Part shown: piece after piece, positions 24,309 to 36,964 of the stretch
Numbering within the stretch: position 1 is the stretch's first letter
Layout of the letters: each line of letters starts with the position of its first letter
Source of the DNA: Dermatemys mawii
Taxonomy: Eukaryota; Chordata; Testudines; Dermatemydidae
Reading direction: 5' to 3'
NCBI GenBank assembly: GCA_007922305.1
Contig: ML677374.1
Span: 7,177,619 to 7,241,618, forward strand
Length of the DNA: 64,000 bases
The notes under the pieces: model-generated
What the model saw: the letters and a program-made list of their open reading frames with translations, nothing else
Told to the model about the DNA's origin: nothing
Database searches by the model: none
Made by a program: the position numbers and the translations under genes

Positions 24309-27059
24309 TCAGCCTGGGTTGTGTTTTAACGTAAAAATTTTATTTACACATACCTTAAACTGCATTTTGCTTAATGATTGCAACATTTCCTGTATGATCA
24401 TTCTGCTGAAATCATGGAGTTAATTTAGTCATGGTTAATTTGGAATTCCTGGTGGTCTTGGTAGGGATCTACTACTCTTAAGTCATTTGAGTATGTGAAA
24501 TATCAAGAGAGATCAGGATCTTTGTTATACTGAGAATAAATTGGGTACTTTCTCAAGGCATGCTGTTTGGCTCCCTTATCACTGGAAGGTTTAGTCATCA
24601 CACATTGTTTCCCATAAGCAGCTGTATGCAGATTTATGTTGTGATGCAAGCTGTATTTCACTTCACTCTGGGACACAGTCTAAATCTGTTTGCTTCTCTC
24701 TTTAATCTCTCTCACTCAGAAACACACACACACACTCCATTGACCAGAATTGCTTTACAGCTTTCAGTAATCATCTATATTTTCTCCTTTGCCTTGGTCT
24801 GAGCTTTATATGATAAGTTCTTGTAAGATTTTGGAATTTATTTTTTGCAAAGGTGTGTGCACTATATGGATTCTTGAACAGAGAATCCTTTCACTTTTAT
24901 CATGATTGCTTTTTACTTTTTAAAAGGGCATAAATCCTGCATTTTTAATATACGATGGAAAGAGCATTAACAGAGATCCTCTTGTACTTATTTGGTTTCC
25001 ATGAAAAAGGATTTGATAGCAAGCAGTTTCCCCAGACTGCGAAACCTGGTATTTGTGCATGCACATTGTTCTGAGGTGAAACTGGAAAGTAACAGAGGAT
25101 ATTTTAGAAAGATTAATAGCAAAGGCTGGATCCTCTGCATTACTCTCATGAAATGCACATTTTGAATTTGGTAGAGGAAAGTGCTATAATTTTTGTTTTC
25201 AATCATTTAGTTTTTAAACCTAATTTTAATCGTATTAGAGATGCTGCTGTCTTAAAACTTGCAATTGCTGAGCGGCTACATTCCAGCCTGTTAGTTCCTT
25301 CATAAGAAAACCATTTTATAAGGGTCTGGTAGATGGGAGAGCATTGTAAACAGTTTAGCCTAAGCTGGGTGGTGTGGTGGTGTTTTTTTTTTATCAATGG
25401 TTTAGCACATCCAATCTGAATAGAGGTGACCTGCTTCCTTGCTTCCCTGCCAATGACAGTGTGTGGTTGAGCCTTCTGATAGGGTTCAGAGAACATCTAG
25501 GCAGAATTGTCTCTCAGCATTTACTTACCCTGTCTTTTCAATACTCCGCTCTGTAAAGTTGCTTTTGGCTATGGCTCCTCCTTTCTTTCATATGACCATT
25601 CCCACATTTTCCATCGTGTGTGGGAAGCTTGTATCTGCTGTGCTGCTGCGTGGAGCAAGAATGGAATCTCCTGTCCTACCAGTCGCCCTGATGATACCCC
25701 TTTTGCTGAGAACCTTGTCAAGGTCCACAAGTGGTAACCCACCATATTGCCACTTGCTGAGATAGAAACAATTGAGCTTACTGTTCTCCTGGGTGCTGTT
25801 AGGGCTCTGTACCATTTATGAGGGCCTCTGTTCTGTGCTGACTTTATTTAATCGCATGGTGATTGCAGAGAGTGTTGGGTAGTAAGATCTGAATTCCACT
25901 ACTTCAGGGGGCAGGTGAGGGCCAAAAGCAGTTTAAAAGCTTCTGGTGTCTGATGCCCCAGAGAGGCTGGTGGGTGAAGCAACAGCAGTAGGAGGACTGT
26001 ATGGGCAGGGGGAATCTGCATCCTCTTTCATGCTGCAGAGAACTCCGCAACAGGTTAACATGGCTCACTTCACCAGGTGAGCATGTGGGTGAGCCAGGGC
26101 TTATAGTAAGTGGATCTTTGTATAGAGAAAATTTAGTTATGGAGCTGTTACGCCTGTTTTTTTTCTCTGTGTAAATCTCAGGGAGCCATTTTGTGTTCAC
26201 TTCTGTGCAGGAAGGACATGTGCTGTCCTCTCTTTTGGAGACTTTACTTTTGTTCTGTCTTGTCTGGTTCTTCTTTGATCTGAAACAGAATCATTCCAGC
26301 TGATGACTCTTTGTGTACAGTTAACCATAACTGTGTTTGGTGCAGATCCAGGCAACTACAAAATGGTTTTGAGGGGTGCAACTGGGAATGGGTTTACTTC
26401 AGAAACCTGAACTCTTGTATTTTCTGACAATTGTGTGGTTAAAATTGTAGCCTCAATGTTATGCTAATGCACATTTTTTACACTTGATATAAAATCTAAG
26501 ATACAATTCCTAATACGATGCTACCTGGCTTGTACACTTCCTGTTGGATGGGATCAGATCAAAGCCTAACAATAACCTGTCCTCAGAGGTCCAAACTGGG
26601 CAGGTTACTCTAAAGCAGTCTGCTGAAAGACTGTTAAATGTTGCACATTATGGGCATGGGTATATCTTTCTCTTTGCAATGACAGCAAGACGACAGGTTT
26701 TTTTTTCTCTGCAAAGAGAGTCTGTTTCAGCTCCTACACTGGAAGAGTATAGTGTGTTTGGGAAGCCTGTTTTTACTTATCCCCTTAACTACTTAATGTG
26801 TCAGAAGGTAGCTATATCCTAGTCTGCACCAGACAAATTTACATTTGCAGGCATCTGTGTAAGCAACTTCATATGTCTCAGATGCTATAATTAAAATGGC
26901 CCTTGTGTTCTCCCACCCTTTAAACATTGGGATGTGATGATCTGTCTTTCATTCCCTTTTAATTGCTGAAGGAGTCAGGATTGGAGGGAGGAGAGAGAAT
27001 TTTTTTGAAGCATTGAATGAGGCGTACATGTCACTTGCACTTCTCCTTCCTATTGTGGA
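24309..27059. other. Non-coding, mostly unique
   Basis: It includes (AC)7 at 24722-24735. Several open frames of 70-100 codons on both strands (25200-26200, 26544-26822) have no family resemblance or splice support. Confidence 0.45.
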
Positions 27060-27272
27060 AACAGTGTAGTTTAATGGTTAGACCATGGGACTGAAATTCA
27101 GTGCTGAGCTGTGTTTCTGACTTGCTATGTGACCTTGATGACATATCATTTTATCTCTCTCCATCTGTAAAATGCAGATATCTACCACTAAAGGAGGCTA
27201 AATTAATGTTGGCAGAAAATGCTTTGAAATCCTATAGTGCCATAAGTGCAAAGTACTATTATATTATTAGAA
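27060..27272 (+). repeat. MIR-type SINE
   Basis: The head reads GTGTAGTTTAATGGTTAGAC, the core CTTGCTATGTGACCTTGATG, and the end AAAGTACTATTATATTATTA. Confidence 0.75.
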
Positions 27273-29146
27273 AGAACACTAGAGAACATGATGGTTAAAT
27301 TAATGAAAGCGCAGAGTTGCTGGGTCATTGATTCAGGGCCTCAGATGCAAAGATAAGCAGGCTGCGTGTTTTTTTTCTAGTTGGAGAAGAGTGCATTATG
27401 TTACTGATTGAACAGACTCCCCTGTGACTTATTTAGGAAATTCCTGTCCGTAAAATTTCACGTTCCCATGGGAAGCCACAGACAAGTCTCAGAGCTGCTG
27501 ACTGAGTCAAATAGCCTGTCTTCACTAGAGAAATAAGTAGCGTTTAACATAGAGTTGTACTACAGTGGATAGCTAACGTGTTGTAAAGACTTTACAAATG
27601 ATTGTGCCAAGCACAGAAAAACACCTAGAGGAGGAGAAAAAAAATGTATTCCTTGGTGGGAAGATATTGAATGTTGCTGAGCTGTGCCAAAAATAGTATA
27701 TTGGGGTGGGGTGGGAAGGTAAGGAGAGCATTTCCCTGGCTTTCCTGCTAAAAATAAATCCCAACATCCTCAGAAGAGGAGCATTTGTAATAATTTGAAA
27801 GATACGGGCGATTGGCCTGATCCAAAACTCATTCAAGTAAACAAGGTTCTTTCCATTTATGTTATATCAGCTTTTAGAGTATGCCAGTGTAGCAGTAAGG
27901 GTCTGATCCTGCATAGAAAAGATCAGCTACTTTGGGTTACCAGTGTAATTTGCAAAGCTTGTGGATGATATATAATACATCACAGAACATAGAAAGTCTA
28001 CATGTGCCTGGATAAGGCTGGTGAAATGGATGTTGTCCCAGTAGCTAACCGGTTACATTTGTATATAGCAAAGTTGCTGTTGGAACATATTTGCGGAGAT
28101 AACTTACAAATATAGTATGGCAGTAGAAGAGGGAAAAACACTGGCCTCGTTTCGCTGAATTTAAGTGATCCCATCTGTTGTCTGAGCTGCAGTGGATGCT
28201 TGGGACTGGAATGTTCTTATTTGCCCTTAAAGCCAAGACTTTTCCCTGTGTTTGGAGGCCGTAAACAATCGGTCACACCTCTATTACAGCTGTTCCCTTG
28301 CTTCATCTAGGCTACTGCGCCCTGTGTCCTCTCTCTCTCTGAGCTGAGTGACTGTTTTTCCAGGGTGAAATTACCATCTTAGCAGACTGACTAAGATCAT
28401 TAACTGCTCACATATGGCATTCTAGACATCTGAAATCTTGATTTTGGAGAGTGAGGTCATTCATGTATGCACAACTTGGAGGCTTTAAACATTGTGTTTG
28501 GCCTCTTCCTTTCTTCACACTAATTTCCAGATCACCAAGAGGTAACTTCTGAGGCCCTTCAGATAGTTAATCACATTTACCCTTATCTGGAGCTGGCATA
28601 TGACATATTGACTCTGTCCTTTTTTGATCTTTATGGAATTGTAATTTATCCATAAATGGACAACTGGAAGTTCCAGAGTCAGCCTCCTCCTTCAAATATA
28701 GTCAGGTGTTGAAGATCTAATCCTAGGCAGTATTAACTGTCCTCATCTCCCACAGATAAAGATCAGCTATGTAGAGAGACTTTCTTTCCTGTGTTGTGAT
28801 ATAACAATAACTTACTTCCGGCCTCCACATCAACACCAGTTCCATACAGGAAGGCAGTAGCAACATCTTGTCAACCCATGGTAGTGAATTTAGTCTCACA
28901 ACAGCAAGAGGGGCAAACAAAATGTGCTGGGTTGTGTTATGATCCTTAGTCTTATTCCTGAACCAGAGATCAAGCATTGTCTGCTTGCTAGAATAATTTA
29001 TGTGACGGATTTTAAAACCAATGAAGTGCTCAGGAATAGATAGTAGGTTTTATCTTGTTAATACAGAGAGATGCTATCCTCTCTCCCTTGCTCCCCACAG
29101 TATTAAAATAGCCCCCTAGAACAAAGTGCATGAAAATGTTTGAAAG
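27273..29146. other. Non-coding, nothing recognised
   Basis: Only a (CT)n stretch near 28330 stands out. No exon can be supported. Confidence 0.4.
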
Positions 29147-29154
29147 ATCTAACC

Positions 29155-29625
29155 CAGTGGTGTCCAATAGAAATTTGATGGTAACCACACTGCTAGGCAC
29201 ACTTGTGGTTTTCAATTTTTCTTATTAGCCACATTATAAAAAAGTCACATGTATTAGCCACAATTCAATAGCCCAGGGGTAAGCAACCTATGGCACGGGT
29301 GCCGAAGGCGGCACGCAAGCTGATTTTCAGTGGCACACTCACTGCCCGGGTTCTGACCACCAGTCCCGGGGGCTCTGCATTTTAATTTAATTTTAAATGA
29401 ATCTACTTAAACATTAAAAAAACCTTATTTACTTTACATACAATAATAATTTAGTTATATATTATAGACTTCTAGAAAGAGACCTTCTTATGTATTACTG
29501 GCATGCGAAACCTTAAGTTAGAGTGAATAAACGACGACTCGGCACACCACTTCTGAAAGGTTGCCGACCCCTGCAATAGTCTATTAGCCAAATGTGGCTA
29601 GTGGCGAAGGTTTTGGACACCACTG
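29155..29625. mobile_element. hAT element, outer member of a nested pair
   Basis: There are perfect 13-base inverted ends CAGTGGTGTCCAA and perfect 8-bp target duplications ATCTAACC at 29147-29154 and 29626-29633. It is interrupted by the hAT at 29274-29573; without it and its duplication the element is about 163 bases. Confidence 0.93.
29274..29573. mobile_element. hAT element nested in another hAT
   Basis: The ends CAGGGGTAAGCAACCT and, reversed, CAGGGGTCGGCAACCT pair at 14 of 16. The flanks CAATAGCC (29266-29273) and CAATAGTC (29574-29581) match at 7 of 8. It is 300 bases and has no transposase. Confidence 0.92.
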
Positions 29626-29633
29626 ATCTAACC

Positions 29634-30017
29634 CTACTGTGATCTCACCATTTGAACAGCACTTGCAATATAAATCTTGGAGATCATAATATTGCGTTGT
29701 ACTATATGACAACAAGCTTGAGAATGGAGGGCACACTCCATTTGCATGGTAATGAGCCATTCTCTTCCAAGGGGTGTCAAAAACAATTTAATTAGCTAAT
29801 GAGATTTTACTTGTACCATCTGCAAGTCCCCTTCCCGTTCCTTAGGTGGAAAAAGTGCTGGGACAAATAAATGGACCTGTTTGGAAGGAATTGTGATTTT
29901 CTGAATTCCTTTGATCAATGTGATATTTGCTGTAATATCACTCCACAGGCTTTCTGTACAGGGAATGCTGGGGCTAGAAGGAGCTGGTATGGTTGTGACT
30001 TGTCGTGTGTAGCTTTG

Positions 30018-30050
<33 letters not shown>

Positions 30051-31721
30051 GACATCCCTAAGCATTCAGAGATGGGCTTAAAAGTCATGAGTCTTTTTTT
30101 TTTTTTTTTAAAAATCGAATGCGGATTCTATTTTATTTGCCTTTTGTATTCACTGAGGCTGTGAGGATCATGCTTCCAAACTGCGCTCTGCAGCCAGGAG
30201 GGAGAGAAGCTGTCACCGTTTCATCTTTCCTGTTTTAAATTGGCTCCAGGAACTGGAGCTATTAAGAATGCCAAGTTAGAGACTAGCAAGATACAGGGGA
30301 AGCAAAAGGGGAAGCAAAAGGTCTATTTTGGCATTTTACTGAAAGCTTTATCTTCTGGAGTCATGTGATATAATGAGAGTTGATAAATAATAGGATAATC
30401 CTTTCCTGGAAGCAAGGGGCAAATGGAAAACAAAGGCAGGCTCTGAGCAGTCATGGACGAAAACAAACACCGAACTCAGAGGGGTGTGTGTGTGTGTGTA
30501 CACAGACACTGTATGCTGCCCTCCTGTAATCTATATAACAGGATTCCAGGATTGCCACTCTGTGTGTCATTCTAGGATGTCTGCTGAATGCAGTATGAAG
30601 CAATCGAAATAGCTATAAGCATGGCTGAGAGCTCGTTTTGTTCAGAATATCACCAGGTTCAGTCATCACTGGGATTCACAATCTGTTACCCACGTTTTAA
30701 GTTCTAAGCTGTTTTGACTTTATGAATTACACCCATGTGGTATATAGCTACAGTAAGGCGTGCATCTTTGCCAGGCTGAAATCCTAGACCATTGTGATAA
30801 CAGAGGTAACTCAGCCAATCACCATCCTTACTCCACAGCTATCTTGCATACAACAATTTCAATAGTTATATGAAGGAGTCTGCACAATGGGTGGATTTCT
30901 TGTCCCAACCACGACCCCTGTACTTGTCTTCACTAAGGTCCAGGACTCTGTTATTTATGTCACCTGGTCTAAATGCAAACATAACTTAGATTTGACCGTT
31001 CCCATGGAGAGGGTGGATGCTGACCAGTGTTCTGCCCTCCAAGAGGCTCGCTGCCTAGCCCCTCTGAAAGTCCCCAAAGGCATACACATTGATGTCCAGG
31101 GACTTACGCTTGGCCTGCTGTACTTGGGTGAATGCTGCCCTTAATGTATAGTTTAGGAACATGAGGTCTGACTCTGATCTCACTGAGACCAGTGTAAATG
31201 AGGATTAACTCCCCTGAAGTCAGTGTGTACATGAAAGGAGAAATTGGCTTAAGGAGCAAGTGGAGCATTTATAGGTTACTTGGCTTTTGAGGCAATACTG
31301 GTATTTCTAGCTTGGGAAGAAATAGGCAAATATTAAATAGGGGTGAAGCTCCTTTGAGTGGTCCTCCACTGCTGTCTGTGGTATGGGCAGGAGACTAGGG
31401 ACCTCATATGCTCCTCTTTGGGCCACATTGACTGGTTTGGTTTGGTGTGGTGGTGTGTGGTTTTTGTGGCTTTGTTTTGTTGGCAGAGTAGTGTACAGGG
31501 GCTTCTATCTCCTCTGGAGTTCTGGCCACATCCCCTTCATGGTAGGAGACACAGTTTGAAGCGCATCTAGCTACTTGGCCAAAAATGGGTGGGCTGAGGG
31601 CTCATGGGATGGGACAGTAGGAGAAGTTTGTTGAGAGCAAGCTAATGTGGAGACTTTTGAAGCTTGGGGCTATTTGCCCCTGCACTTTGATGTGACAGAA
31701 CAATTCCTCATGCTCTATGTT
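29634..31721. other. Non-coding with microsatellites
   Basis: There is an (AGT)n tract at 30026-30050, a T run at about 30092-30109, (GT)n at about 30484-30498 and a worn repeat at about 31150-31215. The open frames through the AGT tract (29796-30164) are by-products. Confidence 0.45.
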
Positions 31722-31938
31722 GCTGCTCCAGTGGTTAGAGCAGAAGACTTGGAGACAGAGCTCTTGTCTCTGCCACTGACTCACCATGTGACCTTGGGCA
31801 AGTTGCTTAACCTCTCTTAGCCTCAGTTTCCCCGCCTATGAATGGCTGTAAGAACACGTACCTCATGAGCTAATCGCTGTTAGTAAAGCACTCTGAGATA
31901 GCTGGATGAAATATGCTATGGAACTACAAAGTATTGTT
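31722..31938 (+). repeat. MIR-type SINE
   Basis: The head GCTCCAGTGGTTAGAGCAGA leads to the core GTGACCTTGGGCAAGTTGCT, AGCCTCAGTTTCCCCGCCTA and a 3' end with AAAGCACTCTGAGATAGC. It is a well-preserved copy. Confidence 0.85.
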
Positions 31939-32249
31939 GGGCTAAATTCATCCGTGGAATAGCCTCATTGACTCCAAGGGTAAACTCTATCCCATAAAGT
32001 CTAATCAGGATTCATTCATAGTACTGTCCGTTACCAGTTTAATGAAACCTTATGGAAAAACCCTCACAGGTTTATTTTCTTCCTGATCCAAGGGCATTTC
32101 CATGAGTTTGTTTTGCTGTGTTAAGTTCTGTTTTGGGGATTTGGGGGAAGAGAGTTTTTTTCCAATGTTTCACAGATTTCTCTCAACCATTCTGCCCAGG
32201 TATTCAACCCTGTTGTGCTGTGAACATGAGCTGAGATGTTTAAGATTAG

Positions 32250-32759
32250 CAGCTGTGTTAGTCTGTATCCGTAAATAAGACAAGGAAGACTTTGTAGCAC
32301 TTTAGAGACTAACCAGTTTATTTCAGCATAAGCTTTTGTGGGCTATAGCCCACTTCATCGGATGCATAGAATGGAACAGAAGTAAGATGCATTTATACAC
32401 ACAGAAAGCAAAAAAAAAATAAAAATAAAAAAAGATTGTACATTAGCATATCAATTCTAAGAGGCTGTTTAATTTGAATGGGCCAGGAGCAGGATTAAAA
32501 AGTACCTTTTGAAATGGATATCTGTGTCTGACAGGAGAGATAACAACTATTGAAGGTAAATTAACTAGGGAAATGCAATCCATTTGCAAGTTCTATTTAG
32601 TCCTTGGTTTATTGTGTCCAATTTGAAAATTAATTCCAGTTCCTCAGTTTCTCGTTGAAGTCTGTTTTGAAAGTTTTTTTGTTTCAGAACTGACACCATC
32701 AAGTCTTTAATGCAATGGCCAGGAAGATTGAAGTGTTCTCGTACTAGTTTTTCAATGTT
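32250..32759 (-). mobile_element. Penelope-like retroelement, 3' end
   Basis: On the minus strand, 32759-32565 reads about 64 codons to a TAG stop, including REHFNLPGH and LIFKLDTINQGLN, which fit the C-terminal part of the GIY-YIG endonuclease domain carried by Penelope-like elements (an H-x-x-x-H-type stretch followed by E/K-rich helix and a KLDT motif). The 3' UTR follows (32564-32250) and ends in GATACAGACTAACACAGC. Only the 3' part is present. An A-rich interruption is at about 32409-32432. Confidence 0.75.
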
Positions 32760-33043
32760 CTAATTCAATGTTATGAACTGAGATGTGTACTGTCCCCTTA
32801 GAGCATGGTGTCTTTGTGCACTCTATTTCTTCTCAAATGCATTTGGTATGTTTCATCTCCCTCTCTTCTGAGTGCCCTCTGCCTTTTCTGCCTGGCAGAC
32901 GCAAAAGCCTGTGCAACTGGAGGCTGAGAGATGGTAAAAATGAGCTGTCTCGCTTCCCCACCACTTCAGACGGCCTGCAGGGCCATCACAGATGCTTTCG
33001 CTCTGCATTACTGAAACTCTCATTCGTCAGTACATAGTGGCAC

Positions 33044-33723
33044 TAAGGCCCTGGTGACACTGGCACTTTATAGCGCTATAAAGCCCCCAGGAGCGCTATA
33101 ACCTCCTACCCATCCACACTGGCGAGGCACGTAGAGCGCTATAACCTCAGAGTTATAGCGCTACTGGTAATCCACCTCCATGGGGAATAAGGGCTGTAGC
33201 GCTCCCACTGAAGTGCTACGGCGAGAATGTGGACACCCACTGCGCTACAAGTGATCTCTTGAGATGCCTAGAGCCATTTAAGGCAATTGACATCTCTTCC
33301 CTTTCTTTTGAACTCGGCTGGAGGAATGCGGAAGTACCTTTTTAGAGTTTCTTTCTTAACTCGGCAGATAAGCAATGCAAATGTTTAAGGAGGGAGCCTG
33401 TGTGAAAACAAAGCCCTCTGTGAACGGACACGCGCTGACAAGCTCTCAGAAGGACGGAAAACCCACTGGCTCTCTTCCTCCGCATATGCACAACACGTCC
33501 CTCCTCACCCCTCTCGTTTGAAAAGGACGTTGCACCCAGCTGAATGCTGGGATACCTGCCCTAATACGCTGCTCCCAACGCCGCCTGTAGTGCCGCAAAT
33601 GTGGCCACGCTATACCACTGGCGGGTGTCAGTGTGGCCACGCTGTAGCGCTATCCCTATAGCTGTATATGAGGACAGCTATAAGCAATACCGCTATAATC
33701 CTGTAAGTGTAACCATGGCCTTA
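33044..33723. mobile_element. Inverted-repeat DNA transposon, 680 bp
   Basis: The ends TAAGGCCCTGGTGACAC and, reversed, TAAGGCCATGGTTACAC match at 15 of 17. AGCGCTAT-type words recur near both ends, and 33135-33145 / 33152-33162 form a perfect 11-bp hairpin arm pair. There is no transposase and no clear target duplication, so the superfamily is left open. Confidence 0.75.
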
Positions 33724-34049
33724 GAGTCAGATGCATACAGCCCCAGGAGAATTGTTTGTTCTTTGGTGAGCTCGAAAAACTGGTTCCCTAGCACTTTTAG
33801 ACATTCCCATAATTGAATATAATTTGCCATTAGATTAATATCTCTCTACTGTACACTAATAAGTCTGGTATTTAGCTATCACACAACCTCAGCTTCTCTG
33901 CAATGCTAAGGCTCTGGAGGGTTCATAGATAATGTACAATTTGTCCTCACAGTTCTCTGAGTCAGCTGAACAGGCCTGATACAGTGACCTATAGGCCAGG
34001 CTCTTTACTGCCAAGTAGGACGTATCTAGAGGAGGAAGGAATTGTGGGG

Positions 34050-34250
34050 GGCAGTGCTGTCTAATGATTAGCACTTAGGTATCTGGGAGCCAAGACTCCT
34101 GGGTTTCACTGTTATCTTTGTCACTGACTCTTTTAGTGATGTACCCTGTGTGTCTTGCTTTCTCTGCCTGTAAAATAAGGATATAATTAAAGTTTGTAAA
34201 GAATTTTTGAGGTCCTCAAATGACTGGACAATAGGTAGAAAAGTGTTGCA
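34050..34250 (+). repeat. MIR-type SINE
   Basis: The head CTGTCTAATGATTAGCACTT, with AAGACTCCTGGGTTTCACTG (B-box region) and a worn core with CTGCCTGTAAAATAAGGATA. Confidence 0.7.
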
Positions 34251-34299
34251 ATCCTGACGTTACAAATGGGGAGCCTGAGGCATAGACCTCAGGAGTCTT

Positions 34300-35002
34300 T
34301 AGGAAACCTCAGGCATTAACCTCCAAGCCCCCCGCTCAGCCCTGGGCACCACCCCCACTCCACCCATTTCCCCAAATTCCCGCCCCACCTCTTCCTACCC
34401 CCCACTCACTCCATGCATGCTTCCTCCGTCACTTGCTGTCCCCAACCCTTGCTCACATTCACTAGACTGGAGCAGGGGATTGGGATTCAGGAGGGGGTGC
34501 AGGGTCTGAGAGGGAGCTTGCGTGCAGGCTGTGGAGGGAGTTTTGGTGCAGGAGAGGGTGTATGCTCTGGCTGGGCAGTGCTTATCTCAAGCAGCTCCCG
34601 AAAGCAACTGGCATATCTCTCTGGCAGCAGCTCCTAGGCGGGGTGTCAGGGCATCTCCATGCGCTGCCTCTGCAGCTCCCATTGGCCAAAAACTGCAGCC
34701 AATGGAAGCTGCAGAGTTGGCACTCGGGGCAGGAGCAGCATATGGAGACCCCCTGGCCGCCGCACAGGTGCTGCAGGGATGTGCTGGCCACTTCCTGGAG
34801 TGGTGCAGGGCCAGGGCAGGCAGGGAGCCTGCCTTAGCCCCACTCTGTGGCTGGACTTTTAGCACCTAAAATCTCCTGATTTGGCTTCAGTAGCCTCTGG
34901 GAGATAGCGGGAGGGGGAGGAATTGGTCAGTGGGGCCTGTGGATCTCCTAGAGTACCTCGAGCACCCCCAGGGATCCGCAGACCTCAGTTTGAGAAACAC
35001 TG
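34300..35002 (-). mobile_element. Partial hAT-type element, GC-rich
   Basis: The right end reads TTTGAGAAACACTG at 34989-35002, the reverse of a CAGTG-type hAT terminus. No matching left end is seen. The GC-rich interior explains the many overlapping open frames at 34413-34869. Confidence 0.5.
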
Positions 35003-35400
35003 CACTAGAGCCTTCCTTATGCTGCATATTCTAATGTCCTGTCTACATAGCTGAATTGAAGGAAACATTTACCACAGGGTAGTTAATGGTGCAGGGCGGT
35101 GCATATTTGCGGGTACAGTTCAAACGTGGTTTGATCCAATCTGCATTGCAGTACAAAATCATGTGTAATTACCCCCCCACCCCCGCACATGGCTGCTGTT
35201 GTAGTGTAGACATGTTCTCAGTTGGAATCATGTTTACATTGAGTTTATGCGTGGTTCCCTAATGCAATTAAGAGCTAGTGAAGATAGGGCACAGGGTATA
35301 TGATTGTGCTCGGATTAGGCGTTCATCTTCATCTGAGGAAGGGGTGGATGAACCTTTATAACAAAGATCCCATTTTTTCATTGAAAAGAGAGGATGGTCT

Positions 35401-35762
35401 TTGGTGATTTTGGGCAAGTCATTTAATTTCTATGCCTCTTGTTCCTTAACTGTAAAATGGGAACAGTGCTGTTCCTTACTCCCACTCCCTCTTTGTCTTG
35501 TTCAGTGGTTCTCCACCTATTTACCATTGTGGGCTGCATATGCAGCTTTCTGTGTGTTATGTGGGCCGCATCCATGCAACATATATGCTACCTATATGGC
35601 CCTGAGGATGTCACATGGGCCACAGGTTTTCGCTGATTGGTCTGCAAGCAGCCTGCAGGTTGAGAATCACTGATTTAGACTGTAAACTCTTTGGAGCAGG
35701 GACAGCCTCTCACTGTACGTATATACAACGTCTAGCACGAGGCCCTCTACAATACAAATAAT
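35401..35762 (+). repeat. MIR-type SINE interrupted by a MITE
   Basis: The core GATTTTGGGCAAGTCATTTA and AACTGTAAAATGGGAACAGT are followed, beyond the insertion, by the tail AGACTGTAAACTCTTTGGAG and GACAGCCTCTCACTGTACGT. The continuity across 35503-35672 shows the insertion. Confidence 0.75.
35503..35672. mobile_element. MER5-like hAT MITE in a SINE
   Basis: The ends CAGTGGTTCTCCACC and, reversed, CAGTGATTCTCAACC match at 13 of 15. It is 170 bases. The SINE on each side continues. No clean 8-bp target duplication is visible. Confidence 0.7.
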
Positions 35763-35765
35763 GAG

Positions 35766-35995
35766 GGTTGTCAAATGATTAAAAAAATTAACTGCAATTA
35801 ATTACGATATTACAGAAATGTATCACAATTGATCACAGTTTTAATTGCACTGTTTAACAATAATAGAATACTAATGTATTGTAAGTATTTTTGGATGTTT
35901 TTCTACATTTTCAAAAGATATTGATTTCAATTACAATGCAGAATACAAAATGGGAGAGAGAAAAAAAGGGAGACTTGAATGTACCCCAGAATACT
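35766..35995. mobile_element. End fragment of the foldback hAT family
   Basis: The text GTCAAATGATTAAAAAAATT, then AACAATAATAGAATACTAAT and ATTGATTTCAATTACAATGC, matches the outer parts of both arms of the element at 36601-38200. It stops at about 35995, so it is a separate fragment. Confidence 0.75.
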
Positions 35996-36005
35996 TACTA
36001 AACAG

Positions 36006-36600
36006 AGTGCTCCCATGAGGCATCAGTAACAGAACCGGGACTTCAAACAGAAGTGCAAAATGAAGTGCATCCATTTAAGGTTTCTGTTGGGCTTAGTACA
36101 GTTCCCTGGAGGGATCTCTATTGCATTGTCATTGTTCTTTGCTTGGATACTGGGGTACTCTGTGCAGCCTATTAAATTGTTTAGAATAACTCAAGGTGTA
36201 AAAGCCTGCATCTTTATTGCTAGTATGAATTGGTTAGTATAAGGAACATAACTTTCATGCATAATAGATACACATGATAATCAAACAGTTATGCATGGAT
36301 GACTTAGGAGGTTATTGCTCTGCCTAATGGTTTTAAATCTGATTACATGATGTTTGCTAATGTCCTTCTGACATTTTTATTTTAAAATAATTTGATTTGG
36401 GGTTTTTGTAATTAAATATAATTTCTGGAACAGTTGTATTGAACTCTCCGCCTGCCAATTAAGAAAATGTCTTTGAAAATGTATATTTTGGACCAAAATT
36501 GTCCTTGGTGTAAGTCTATTAATCATTCGAGTTAATCTAGAGATGAATTTGGCCCTCTGTCTCCAAATGAGAAGCAGGAAGTATATAATCTGTTTATGGT
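36006..36600. other. Non-coding spacer between hAT copies
   Basis: Nothing was recognised; the sequence is AT-rich. Confidence 0.4.
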
Positions 36601-36964
36601 AGAACTGTCAAGTGATTAGAATATTAATTGCAATTATTCATGCTGTTAAACAATAATAGAATACTATTTATATATATATTTTTGGAGGTTTTCTACGTTT
36701 TAAAATATATTGATTTCCGTTACAGCACAGAATACAAAGTGTGCAGTGCTCACTTTGTTTATTGTAAATATTTGCACTGTAAAAATAGAAGAAATAGTAT
36801 TTTTCAATTCACTTAATACGAGTACTGTAGTGTAATCTCTTTATAATGAAAGTTGAACTTACAAATGTAAAATTATGTACAAAAAATAACTGCATTCAAA
36901 AAATAAAACAATGTAAAACTTTAGAGCCTACAGGTCCACTCAGTCCTACTTCTTGTTCAGCCAG

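Noticed and set aside
34413..34869. Cluster of overlapping frames on both strands, up to 115 codons
   Set aside because: The stretch is the GC-rich interior of a partial hAT element, where stop codons are rare by chance.
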